Source: Owenia fusiformis
Lineage: Eukaryota; Annelida; Polychaeta; Sabellida; Oweniidae
NCBI GenBank assembly: GCA_903813345.2
Contig: CAIIXF020000003.1
Location: 7,711,815-7,775,814, forward strand
DNA length: 64,000 nucleotides
Direction of reading: 5' to 3'
The notes beneath the pieces are model-generated. The model did no database searches, was not told where the DNA came from, and saw only the letters and a list, made by a program, of their open reading frames with translations. Position numbers and translations under genes: made by a program. Shown piece by piece: positions 44,470-56,118 of the stretch (positions are counted from its first letter, which is position 1; each line of letters begins with the position of its first letter).

Positions 44470-45465
44470 GGACTAGTCAGTGCACTTTTATGAAGGTTTC
44501 ACTAGACCAGACCTCATTTAAAATATATCATCTGAAGTGGTCAAAATTCTACAAAAGTTCCACTGTACTGGTCAGAGTTCATTCTATAAAGGTTTCACTC
44601 TAATGGTCAGTGTTCATTCTATAAAGGTGTAAATGCCACAGTCAGATTTCATTATATAAATGTTTCACTGGATTAATCAGAGTTCATGCTATAAATGTTT
44701 CCCTGTACTGGTCAGATTTCATTTTATAAATGTTTCACTGGATGAACCAGAGTTCATGCCATAAATGTTTCCCTGTACTGGTAAGTGTTCACTCTAGAAA
44801 AGTTTCACTATATTGGTTCAAGTTCATTCTATAAATGTTCACTGGATTAACCAGAGTTCATGCTATAAATGTTTCATTGTTCTGATCAGTGTTCATTCTA
44901 GAAAGGTTTCACTGTATTGGTCCAAGTCCATCTTATAGGCCTAAAGGTGTAAATGTGCCAATGGACTGGCCAGAGTTCATCCTATAAAGGTGTCACTGTA
45001 TTGGTCCAAGCTCATTCTATAAATGTTTCACTGCACTAACCTGAGTTCAATCTATAAATGTTGCACAGTACTGAACAGCGATCATTCTAGAAAGATCACA
45101 CTGTATTGTATTGGCCAAAATTCATTCGATAAATGTGTTCACTGTATTGATCAGTGTTCATTTTAGAAAGGCGTCAGTGTTTTAGTCCAAGTTCATTCTG
45201 TATATGTTTCACTGTACTAACCAACCAGAATTCATTCCATAAAATAATTCACTGTACTGATCATTCAATATTTTTAACTGTATTGAAGTGTTCATTCTAT
45301 AGAGATTTCATTATGATAATCAGAGTTCATTTCATAAATGTTTCACTGAAATGGTCAAGTTCATTCTATAAATATTTCATTGTACTGTACTATTAAGGAT
45401 TCAATGTATATGTCACAAAGCATTCTATACAACTAGAGTTCAATCAATAAAGGGTGTCACTGCAC
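44470..45465. repeat. About 35-bp minisatellite, about 28 diverged units
   Basis: Repeated AGAGTTCATTCTATAAATG followed by TTTCACTGTACTGGTC, about 35 bp per unit with many substitutions and small indels. Unit divergence is high, so the array is old. Confidence 0.85.
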
Positions 45466-45525
45466 AAGTTGACAGAGAAGTCCATATATCATGAACTTCA
45501 TGATTTTTAGATCACAATTTATTAT

Positions 45526-46198
45526 TGTTGGACCCCTGGGTCGGTCCAATTCATTATTAAAAGTTTATCTAATTTTGTAAAGAATGACAAACAAGTCGAT
45601 TCCTTAATACTCATACTTTATTTAATAATTTTAAAGTTTAGTCCAAATAGTTACAAATTACAATACATCTTCACAATCTAAAGCCAACCCGAAAAGTGTC
45701 CAATTCTTTACCAGTGCAGGTTTTTAAACTCAAAGTGACCAGTGATCAGGTGATCAAAATGATTAATGGCCTTACAACAACACAGAGCAGATCAGCGATT
45801 CAGCTGGCTTCTGCAAACCCCAGACTCTGGAAGTTGACCCCAGTATCCCAGGGCACCTCGCAAGCTATGACCTGGTCAGAGGAATGTTTTATCTATCACT
45901 GGCTGGATCACTGAAACTCTGCATTGAGCGTTCTTTGTTCCCAGCTCTAATCTCTAATCTCATTAAACCACTGGGTGAGGAAAACTATTAATCTGTCAAC
46001 ATCTTTTTGATGCCTGAGTTTCAACTTTTTGGAAGAAACCAATAAATCTCATAACATGACATACTGAACTTTTAAACCCATATAGATGAAACAAGTTGTT
46101 CCTTGACCATTCAAAACTGTCAACCAAATGATAAGTTCCATGCAGCAAATATTTAATCAAAATATAAGTTTACAGTGTGTTCCTGAAAATGTCCAACA
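45526..46198 (-). repeat. LTR (3' LTR of the minus-strand element)
   Basis: 673 bp, TG...CA ends. I found a single difference from the other LTR (GCCAACCCG here, GCCAAACCG there). A 72-codon open frame inside (45,696-45,914) is identical in both LTRs and has no recognised function. Confidence 0.9.
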
Positions 46199-48447
46199 CA
46201 CCACCCTCCCCAGTTCAAATTTACTCCTGGAAATTTTACACCGATTGAAACCTTACAATTGTTACTAATAACTGTCACACATAAAAAACAATATATCAAT
46301 TTCAAATTGTACAACTTAAGTAAAATTACATCTGCATAATTAAATCATTCTACAATAAAAGTTTAGGCTATTACCACTTTAAATGTCAAATCACCATTTA
46401 ACAACATTCACTGAAGGTCTTAATTCTTCCACCTGTTCAATGGTGGGTCAATTAGGATAAAATCCTTATCTTTAACAAGTATGTTCAGTTTCAGGGATCT
46501 ATTACCAATTTACCAGAGCACTGTCTTCTAATGTTCTCACTGTGCCAACTTAAGGTCATTTAAACACAATATAAAATTGTCTATATAAAATCGAAGGGCA
46601 CACAATCAAATAAGGAAACAGTAAATTTCCATTGCACAAAGTTGCAAAATCATTAGAAATAAATGTCCAAAATATTTCCTTAAATAAAACTACAACCAAA
46701 AATTGTCAAAGCACCAATCACAGCTTATACAACCGCCAAAACAATTCAATGTGCACTTTAGTCAATCAATGTCACTTGCAAGATCCTTACACAGTATCGT
46801 GATATTTCAGTGTTCTCAAAAGGGGCCCTTCACCCAACAGCTAGGTTACTCTCCCAAAATACGAATCACTGCACGTTATACCCGTACTCCAAAATGGCCA
46901 TTCAGAATCTTGCATCATACGAGAGATGACAGCTACACATGTTAATAAATCAACCACAGCTTGTCTTTTCAAAACAAGTGATCGCATCAGTATCACAGAC
47001 ATATAATCCTTGTTCTCCCTGCATTAAGTCTTCACATACCTGATGCTGAGGTTATTAGTTGTGTCTTTGTTTGGCTACTCTGCATCGAGATGTGTCACAT
47101 GTGCACGAAACACACCTTTTGAGAGTCTGCATTCTAAAGCCTTAGAACCTTATACGAAAACAGCCCTTGCCAACAACAAGGATACACTAAACACTGTCAC
47201 ACTAATTGTCCCTCAATATCATCTCTGTATAACACGTATCACCATCAGTAGATATACAGTTCATTAACACTCAGATAGTCTCTGGGCCCTCTTATCTGAG
47301 TTAAAACACAATGTTTCCGGAAATCGATCATCAATCACATCTGCGTGATTGGAACTTGGGTACCGCAATACGCTAAACATTCAGCCTTCCCTTGGCTGAA
47401 GTCACCAACAAAAGTCAGGTATAGGCACACTCGTCTATATGCCTTTCTACAAGATATGGGCTGATATACGAATTCTACAAGTGTAACGACTTGTCAAGAA
47501 CCACCAGCTTACATGTCTCTACCTGCTGTAGCAAAACAAAATGCATAATCCTGTGCAATGAGGAATGTGCCCTCTCATTGAATCCGTCTATGCGAAGCAA
47601 TTTCTATATGAAGATATCAATTGCTATCTCTATGAAGCAAGGTCCTCAAAACAAAAAGTCATAATAACAGACACTGAACATCTCTGATATCAGGGCGATT
47701 GTTCCTTACTCAACATCGTGCATATGTCCACTAAATAGTTTAATACAAAATATCTCGTCTCCGAGTCCATTCAACTATGTAAAGCTGGATAAAGGCATCA
47801 AAGCCTTTCGTATCCCGAGTTGACATCTTCAGATATGTTAACACATAAAACGAGTACTCCTTTTCAAAAGTCATTAAGTCTAACTTGTTCACAAGAATAT
47901 ATCCTTTAACTTTGAGAAATGTCCGGGTCCGTCCAATCAAATCCAACATCAAATACATGAGCCTGACAACTCGTTTTCAGTTCTGATAAAATTGTTCAGC
48001 ATTGTCTCAAAATAATAGCATCCTAATCCTGTACAACAATCTCTTAGAACACTTCCAAAGCAGCCATACTTTTTCCTGCTTTTCTCTCAAAATTTTCCAA
48101 GTTCAAATTTTACAAAACAAAATAATGGTCACTGAAAGTTCATCAGCAGGCTTGCTGATAAACAGCAACTGAAGCAATGGTCAGTAAGTCCATTTGTTTA
48201 CCTCAATCAAAGCAACTCAAAATAATGTTCAATCTTAGTTTCTTGTTTACATCATATTTCCAGATCTAAATATTCCAATTCCATCTGTTTATGAATCAAT
48301 AGATCAATTTGATCAGTTCCAATCCTAAATAATACATTCACTGAATTCGGTAGCGTTTTTCAATTAAAAGCATGTTAAAGTCCGTAATTATAAGTCTCCA
48401 GAAATCCTTACGAAATGTTATATAAAATTCCACCAGGCTGCCACCAG
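46199..48447 (-). other. Internal region of the LTR element, no retroviral-type genes
   Basis: The longest open frames are 72-80 codons on either strand. None shows an RT YxDD, protease DTG or integrase motif. Confidence 0.75.
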
Positions 48448-49120
48448 TGTTGGACCCCTGGGTCGGTCCAATTCATTATTAAAAGTTTATCTAATTTTGT
48501 AAAGAATGACAAACAAGTCGATTCCTTAATACTCATACTTTATTTAATAATTTTAAAGTTTAGTCCAAATAGTTACAAATTACAATACATCTTCACAATC
48601 TAAAGCCAAACCGAAAAGTGTCCAATTCTTTACCAGTGCAGGTTTTTAAACTCAAAGTGACCAGTGATCAGGTGATCAAAATGATTAATGGCCTTACAAC
48701 AACACAGAGCAGATCAGCGATTCAGCTGGCTTCTGCAAACCCCAGACTCTGGAAGTTGACCCCAGTATCCCAGGGCACCTCGCAAGCTATGACCTGGTCA
48801 GAGGAATGTTTTATCTATCACTGGCTGGATCACTGAAACTCTGCATTGAGCGTTCTTTGTTCCCAGCTCTAATCTCTAATCTCATTAAACCACTGGGTGA
48901 GGAAAACTATTAATCTGTCAACATCTTTTTGATGCCTGAGTTTCAACTTTTTGGAAGAAACCAATAAATCTCATAACATGACATACTGAACTTTTAAACC
49001 CATATAGATGAAACAAGTTGTTCCTTGACCATTCAAAACTGTCAACCAAATGATAAGTTCCATGCAGCAAATATTTAATCAAAATATAAGTTTACAGTGT
49101 GTTCCTGAAAATGTCCAACA
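48448..49120 (-). repeat. LTR (5' LTR of the minus-strand element)
   Basis: 673 bp, nearly identical to 45,526-46,198. The adjoining minus-strand TGGTGGCAGCC marks the primer-binding side. Confidence 0.9.
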
Positions 49121-49199
49121 TTATTCACAACTTTCTCTGCTCAGTGTAATGATCACCATAATTGTTGATTATGGATAGAATGTTAAAAGAGTGGTATCA

Positions 49200-49912
49200 G
49201 GCATCGATATGGAGAACTTTTTGAACACACATTTCTCTTAAATCAGTCATTAAAAAATCTAAAAATTTTACACATCGTCAATTTAATGGTATCAATATAA
49301 TTTGAAATATATATATAATACAATACAATATATTGTAAAATATATGCAAATACTTGTTTTGTTCTTGGTTTCATGTTTTCAGAGTGAAATGAAACATCTT
49401 TCCGAACCTCATTGGACATATGTTGGAACAAAATGACATAAACACAACATGTTTAGGTCTCTCAATATTGTAATTGTACAAAGGAAATTCTGGTTGATTT
49501 TAAAAAAGTATCTTGTTAATGAAATAAAAGGTTTTTCTTGATTTTTATCTATTTGGGGGGATTTTGTTTTAATTTTTTGAATACTTTTTTAAAATCAACC
49601 AAATATTCCTTTGTATAACTATAATATTGAGAGGTCTAAAAACATGTTGTATATGCTATTTTGTTCCAACAAGGTTCGGAAAGACATTTTATTTCATTCT
49701 CAAGAATTGGTAGAAAGGAGCAAAAACAATTGCACTAAAAAAACAAAAAATGTTAACAAAAACAGTTATATAAAATATTTCTAAATAATTTTCGCATTAA
49801 AATGTTGTCAATCAGTCAACATTACATAAAAAAACATGTTTTTTTACAGAATGTTTTCAATGATTGGTTTAAGAGAAAAACATTGTTGTATTCAGTTCTC
49901 CATATCGATACC
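49200..49912. mobile_element. 700-bp near-complete palindrome
   Basis: GGCATCGATATGGAGAACT at 49,200 is inverted at the right end (AGTTCTCCATATCGATACC). Internal pairs such as CAATATTGTAATTGTACAAA / TTTGTATAACTATAATATTG and GATTTTAAAAAAGTATC / GATACTTTTTTAAAATC place the centre near 49,550. Confidence 0.85.
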
Positions 49913-49955
49913 TAACCTTTATATTGCATATTTAGTGAAATACATTAAAACTTAC

Positions 49956-50121
49956 CAAAATTGGCTTCTGCTTCTGCTTCTGAAAAACGAGCTTCAGCAA
50001 CTGATTTATCAGCAACTTCTTTCAACACCTCTCCAACAGCATTTTCCCTGTACCGGTGGCACATTGAGGGTAGTTAACAGCGAGTTGACTTGATATTCTC
50101 CAAGTCCAGTGTGGATCATTC
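49956..50121 (-). pseudogene. Exon of a Mutator-like transposase-domain gene (middle exon)
   Basis: Minus strand, acceptor TTTGCTACAG, donor GTAAGT. With the last base of exon 50,526 it reads ATGMIHTGLGEYQVNSLLTT, then LNVPP, then after a frameshift ENAVGEVLKEVADKS and EARFSEAEAEANF. GMxHxGxGExxxNxLLxxLNxP is the signature I associate with the PF20700 family. Confidence 0.6.
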
Positions 50122-50525
50122 CTGTAGCAAAGAGTTCTATAGAGGCGCAAGGAATTTAATGTTATGTTGTGTACTCTGAAACTGTTATGATTACCACTAA
50201 ATAAGTGTTCCCTTTGAGTACTATACTATCCTTAAAATGCATAATATGAATGCTCAGGGTGGAAAATATTGTTTTATTATAACTTATAATGACTGTTTGG
50301 TGTTTTTCTCATTTACAAGTGCAATAGATGTGATTTTGGAAGTCTTTAACAACAGTAAAAGAATGTCTATGTCCATAATCTGCAAAAGTCTCAATGAAAC
50401 CCATTTAAAGCAGATATAATTTAACAGAACAGTCGCAAGCAAATAAATGAACTTGTACAAGTAAAGACTAGTATTTAAACATGTAGTATTTATGAGACAG
50501 AGTTTATCATTTTTCATACATGTAC

Positions 50526-50765
50526 CTGTTGCCAATTTTTGATTCACATGAAAAACTTGGTCTTGCTGCTTCCCAGTTGTAACGGATGTGATTTTACAGC
50601 ATAAAGGACTACATTTTATATTCAGGTACGATCCAAGACCTTTTTAGTTTCACACACTGTGTCGATAAGATGTAGTGGGGTTCTGCAAATTTTACAGCCC
50701 CTCGATAATGAGTCGGCTAAAATGCCCAAGTTCAATTAGCTTACTCACTTCGAGAGCCATGTTAG
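50526..50765 (-). pseudogene. Exon of a Mutator-like transposase-domain gene (upstream exon)
   Basis: Minus strand: MALEVSKLIELG, frameshift, ADSLSRGCKICRTPLHL (a CxxC zinc-ribbon-like motif), frameshift, GLGSYLNIKCSPLC, then VFHVNQKLATG at the donor GTACAT. The order (ELGxLAxxL, CxxCxxPL, GLGSxLxIxC) matches the N-terminal half of PF20700 proteins as I know them. Two single-base frameshifts make it a relic. Confidence 0.6.
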
Positions 50766-50789
50766 ATTTTGAAACTTATGGCTCTCAAA

Positions 50790-51290
50790 CGGAGAAGTGA
50801 ACAGCTGATCTATAGTGACCTTTGAAATTGAATTAAGTCGATCCGCGGCTTACTTTTGGTCTCTAACTGTGTCTTACATCAGTATCATCAATCCTTGTAA
50901 GTATTGGAGCGCTGGAGTACTTCTTTTTCGATCAAGACTTGTAAATTGTTCATCGAGTTAAAGTTTTACAGACCTATTTCCAATATGGCGGTTTGCTAGA
51001 TGCGAGATACGCAACGAACGAAATGAATTTTGAGAATTAGTTAGGTTCGGACAACCTCCGGAGATTTACGAAAATGTCCGAGCAGAAACCGCCATATTGG
51101 AATTTGGCAGTAAAACGATTCACTCGACTAACAATTACAAGTCTTGATCGAAAAAGAAGTACTCCAGCGCTCCAATACTTACACGGATTGATGATACTGA
51201 TGTAAGACACAGTTAGAGACCAAAAGTAAGCCGCGGATCGACTTAATTCGATTTCAAAGGTCACGATCATTGAGCTGTCCAAATGCTCCG
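50790..51290. mobile_element. 500-bp palindrome with 208-210-bp arms
   Basis: The left arm 50,790-50,997 and right arm 51,081-51,290 are inverted (GTCGATCCGCGGCTTAC / GTAAGCCGCGGATCGAC; GTACTTCTTTTTCGATCAAG / CTTGATCGAAAAAGAAGTAC). The 83-bp centre has ACAACCTCCGGAG. Confidence 0.88.
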
Positions 51291-51429
51291 TGGGAAAGCT
51301 ATTATATTAAAATCCAAATAGCTTTCGCAGGAAGTAACAATTAGCTACTCTCATGCTCTCCTGCCATATGGTATGGTTTCTAAACGCTGTCTTAACTGAT
51401 TTAAATCCATACTTAACTTAGGCATCTTT

Positions 51430-51560
51430 ACTGCCCTGTCAACCCTCACGCATAAGGCGTGATTGTCACGCATTTGCTGGAAAAATAGAAATCACGCGTC
51501 AATTTAGCGTGTATGATCAAATATCACGCAAAGCACGCATTTTGTTGAAAGTTTTAAAAA
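51430..51560. repeat. CACGC-rich repeat block
   Basis: TCACGCAT-type octamers in both orientations (TCACGCATAAGGCGTGAT, TCACGCATTTG, TCACGCGTC, TAGCGTG, TCACGCAAAGCACGCA). More copies lie at 51,654 and 52,895. Start and outer end (CTGTCAAC at 51,437; GTTGACAGCCCTG near 53,065) may be termini of one 1.6 kb element. Confidence 0.45.
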
Positions 51561-54138
51561 TCGATTTTTGTGAAATACCGACACGGTAAAATACCGAACG
51601 GCGAAAAAAGCGAACGCATTCCGTTCGGTCTTTGCACGCGATTGCCGTTTATGTCACGCATTTGGTACAAAATATGTGTATACATCAAGGGCGTTACAAT
51701 ACCCGGGAATTTATCGGTTCGTGCAGTACTTGTTTGTGATAGCGCCATCTGCAGGTCACTGTGGTTATAGCCTACATAATACGGGGTAGGATATCGGGAA
51801 TTCGGTGCACTGAGTTTCTATCCGTCGATTACGCTATGAATTGAAGCAAGTGTGACCACTTTATCCACTTAAACAATTTGATAATTGATTAAATCGTTAA
51901 ACAAAATCGATAAACACGTCATACACTTCCCATCTCCTTAGAAATTAGCATGTATTTATCGGATTGTGTTTTCGGACGATGCTCGACCCAGACCACTAGG
52001 GAAATCCTTATGCTAATTAGTATGACGTCATATTTTCCTGGGAAATCCTAGATTTCAAAGCCTCGGTCTTTTATTGTGTCATATGTAAACGTTCTTTTGC
52101 AGACAGAAAATTGACAGATTAGCTTTAACTTTCAGCTTTGATGTTTAAATATTCCATTTTTCTACCGGACTTCTTGCTGAATATCATATAATGTTATAAC
52201 TTGATTTGGATTTTGGACGATTGCCTGATTGATCCTTTCTGAAATTTTGATTGTGATAAACGATTGATTGGCAAGAAAAATAATTCCTATTGTTTTCCAG
52301 CGAAGTCACTAAATGTTACAGCATAAATTATAATAAGTGGGAAGTAGAATAAAGGATGGGCGGGGCCAGGGGATTGGTGGCCCTACCAGCCCCACCAATT
52401 CACACGCATACACATAAGAGACAAACACACCCAGGCCGTGATGGAAATATAAAACTATTTAGGGCACAAAATGATATTTAATAGACCGATATGTAGTGAA
52501 TCCGCCATATATTGAAGGTAAAACAATCTGCATTATTGTTACTTCTATCAATACATGGATTGTGCAATGGAAAATGTGCATACTGTATCAATCGTGAATA
52601 TCTCTCGCTTCAAAGCTTAATTCCAACAGAATCGTGTCAAAATATGTGTCTGAATAACAGTTATACATTATAAGATCGCAAACTCTTACAAATTATCAGC
52701 CGAATGGCTAATTTTCAACGAAATGTCCTTAAGACAACAGCCCTGGGTCGCGCCTATGACGAAAATAAACTTGAATATCCCTCCCCTAAATAATATTGAT
52801 AATCACATTTATGCGTGCGCGCGCAGCTCATCCACTGAACGAAGCGCCACTTCCCGCTGAAATCACCGGGTATTGATCTTTCCCTTGTATACATCACGCA
52901 TTTGTTTCTAAAATATTCACACCTACACTCCCCCCCCTTGACGGATTTAAACAGCGAGCGTAAGCGAGCTGAAAAATTCAAAATCAGCCAGTGTTCACTG
53001 AAGCTGTCCAAAGTTTGAAGGAAGGTGTTCAACATTTGGAAGTCACTCATGTTAGATGGTCCCAAGTTGACAGCCCTGTCTTTAGCTAGGATACAATTGA
53101 TGAGGAAAGCTAAGTAAATACCACTTCCCGACCACTTCCGGGTAGTACAGTGCTTTTTAATACTTTAAAAACGAAGCCATGCCAACTCTTCAATGGTGTG
53201 TAAACTGTATAGTAGGTTTAAGTGTATGCAATGTAGCCATTTGAGGTATGTATGTAAAGCTGAGACCAAGTACTTTCTCAATGTGCCATTTTAAGAAAAA
53301 ATCGCAAGAATATAGTCCCGTAAACTGGAACTACTTTATTCGTTAATTTTCATCGGTGAAGCAGGGATTTTACCTAAAAGTAAGTCCCTATGTTGGCGTA
53401 GTGATATTTAAAAATCGAGACGCAAACCCTTTGTTAAATATAGTGTCAAGATGAAGGTTATGTATAGGGGAACGCAGAAATATAGTCATCGTTCGTTCGA
53501 AAATGGCGATATGTACCCCAGAACTTGAATTTTGTGATTTTTTTCAATATTTTTCAATGATTTACCGTAGTGACACCTTAATATCCCCGCCTTAGATTAG
53601 CTGCTATTTGCGCAGAGACCATGGATGTTGTAGAATTTCAAAATAAAGACGATATTTACATTCAGGCTAGGCCACACAATTCTTTTAATTCACATTTAAA
53701 CATCCTGTACCTATCAGAATGGTCAAACGGGGGCCCAAAGGGATCATAAATGGGAGAAAATCAACTGGAATTCCATCAAAAGTGCTGGTCATTTCCGAAA
53801 TTACATGATTTTAAGGTTCCATACCTCATTTAAATTGCTACAATGTTGCAAATTATCATTTTTACAGGCTTAATAAACACGCCAGGTGTATCATAGGAAG
53901 AGTAATCAAGATTAATTTGTAAATTGCTACATTCTAGCAATGGTATGAGTATGATGTCACAATTCACTGGGGCCTAACTGGCGTAATTAGGAGAAAAGGG
54001 CAAATTTTGCACATGGGGACCAGATTTGACTCAAAATATTTGCATTTAGCAACATACATTTCAGTTCATTCTGCGTTATACTTGAAAGGCATTGCTATAA
54101 TGATTGACAAAATGAAATAATCTCGGAGATTTTGCGTC
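51561..54138. other. No gene recognised
   Basis: 2.6 kb with only short ORFs. The 103-codon minus-strand frame at 52,754-53,065 has no domain I know. One TATGACGTCATAT palindrome lies near 52,022. The first exons of the METTL24-like gene may lie here or further upstream, but I could not find them. Confidence 0.4.
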
Positions 54139-55980
54139 TAAAATTTTTGCATGAGATCTCTAAAGTTGATGACCCAATTTTAGGTCATTTTGGTCGGTTT
54201 TTAGACTCAGCCCTCACCTATTTTCCCAAATATGGCTAGCTAGATTTTGTAGAAAACGTGTTAAAAGTTTGGAAATGCAGCTGTTTCGAGCATGAAATAA
54301 CTCAATTGTTTGAAAACTTGAAATGCTAAATGAGCAAAAAATATCATAAGGTATGAGGTTCCATATCCATCCGCCAAAAGGTATGACCCCCTATATAGTC
54401 CATTTAAAAACTCGTGGTATTGTTCTAAATAACGCCATAGTTTGCTTCTAGGGTACCTAGTATGCCACTATTTGGTATCAAAATAAAGAGGAGGAGTTCA
54501 ACTTTCATTTGAATTACGAAAATAGCGATGTAGGTCAAAAATAGTTCCGACGTGAAGGTGTTTACTACGCGTTTGCCCGTCATATCAGAATTGAGGAAGT
54601 GGTAGCAAACGCGAGTCACAATAAATGGACGCTGATATCTCAAAAATTATTATTTGTACATTCATGTTATCGTATAAACATGCGTGTTGCCAAAATGTGT
54701 CTCTGCGGCTGCGTCGCCGCTGGAAAATATACAAAAATGTTTATAATGGACAATTGATTAACATACTCGATAATATAGTCATAACATATCTCATTTTCAA
54801 AATTAAAAAAACAAACTTTCCGACCACCTGTTAAACCTTTTCTATCTTTAGCATCACAAACTCATTAATGCCCATTATTATTCTGTTGAGAACACGATGC
54901 TAAAAATCTTTGAAATCCTCAGCAACTTGAGGTTAAAGGAAAAAGGTTTGTCCGAAAAAATTTTCATAAACATTTTAAAGACATTTACTTAGTTTATCTC
55001 GCCGCTTAGAGCCGAAGTGATATATTCACCAATACATACACCGTTCACTCAGTAATATTACATTTACAGTTACCGTTCTATTTTCATAACGTTAAACGAC
55101 CAAATAGAAATAATTTTTTTGCTTATTCGTACTACGTGACTCAAACGCAATAAAATACATTTCTATTCTAACCTACACTTAAGAAACATAACATTAACTA
55201 GCATGTGGCTCTGCGGCTGCGTGAAGTTTTAAAGTAACCCCCCTATCACACCAAACTAGTTCTTACCCGTTCTTGCAAGTCCTACGAAAATGACGTAAAA
55301 CGGGCTCAATCTGGCTGCGGTCGGGATATATGTCTAAAATAATTAGCTACTCAGTTCATAAACAGTCTTCAATACGTCCATCTCATTCGCAGTTCGTTCA
55401 GGTCGCACCACGTCGGTGTGGAACGTAGTATAAACTGTCCCTTAGTCTAGAAGGTCATGATGACCTGATTACAGAACGGTATGGTCGCCATCGAATTTTG
55501 AATCGATTCAAAATTCTAAATCACATACTCCGTCCGGGAAAGTCCATGAAGTTCGTAAACAGACCGTAGAACGTTGTAGCTAAGTTCATTCAGTTCGCAC
55601 ACAGTTTAAAACCGATTCGGCAACGTTTTGACGATCACCAGAAAATTTTGAGCATGCTCTAAGTGCTGGAGGACCTACTCGTTCTAGTAGTTTCATGAAG
55701 TTTGTAAACAGATCCCAAACGGTTCTTAGTGGGTTCTTAGTACGTCAAATCCGTTCGTGCACAGTTTAACCCCGTTTTCGAGAACGTAGTGAGAACTAGT
55801 GTTTCTTTGACAATTGAGTAATTTCATGCTCGAAACAGCTGCATTTCCAAACTTTTAACACATTTTCTACAAAATCTAGCCATATTTGGGAAAATAGGTG
55901 AGGGCTCAGTCTCTAAAAACTGGCCAAAATGACCTAAAATTGGGTCATCAACTTTAGAGATCTCATGCAAAAATTTTAAA
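54139..55980. mobile_element. Fold-back element with 171-bp arms
   Basis: 54,139-54,309 and 55,810-55,980 are inverted copies of equal length (TTTTTGCATGAGATCTC, CCCAAATATGGCTAG, AAATGCAGCTGTTTCGAGC). The 1.5 kb between them has diverged repeats (GTTCGTAAACAGACCGTAGA, GTTTGTAAACAGATCCCAAA, CATTCAGTTCGCACACAG) and no transposase. Confidence 0.75.
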
Positions 55981-56011
55981 TAAATGATTTGAACATATTA
56001 TTTATTTGTAG

Positions 56012-56118
56012 GTGTCTGATGACGAGATCATCACGCCAAAGAAATACAGTCAAATAAGTCGGGACACTGCAATCGACATTAATATGACAGATGCCCAAGT
56101 AGAAGACGCGTTTTTCCA
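56012..56118 (+). CDS. METTL24-like exon A
   Basis: Acceptor tttatttgtag, donor GTAAGT. Reads SDDEIITPKKYSQISRDTAI and MTDAQVEDAFF. It ends in phase 2, exactly what the exon at 59,539 needs. Assigned by phase and position; the sequence itself is weakly conserved. Confidence 0.6.

Larger units (their letters stand above)
45526..49120 (-). mobile_element. Non-autonomous LTR retrotransposon, minus strand
   Basis: Two 673-bp direct repeats (45,526-46,198 and 48,448-49,120), each starting TGTTGGAC and ending GTCCAACA, are flanked by TTAT on both sides (45,522-45,525 and 49,121-49,124). Minus orientation follows from the internal edges. Next to the lower LTR the minus strand has a purine tract, GGGGAGGGTGGTG. 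Next to the upper LTR it has TGGTGGCAGCCTGG one base from the LTR, fitting a tRNA primer site. The 2.25 kb interior has no gag, protease, reverse transcriptase or integrase, so it must be moved by another element's enzymes. Confidence 0.88.

Noticed and set aside
45696-45914. 72-codon ORF also present at 48,618-48,836
   Set aside because: It lies entirely within the LTR and is duplicated because the LTR is. No domain, and composition is like non-coding LTR sequence.
46703-47267. Two 74-80-codon ORFs in the LTR element as gag remnants
   Set aside because: They are on the strand opposite to the element's orientation, and neither has a zinc knuckle or capsid-like motif.
52754-53065. 103-codon minus-strand ORF
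   Set aside because: No recognisable motif, no splice context, and its region has repeat-like ends. Length alone is not enough.
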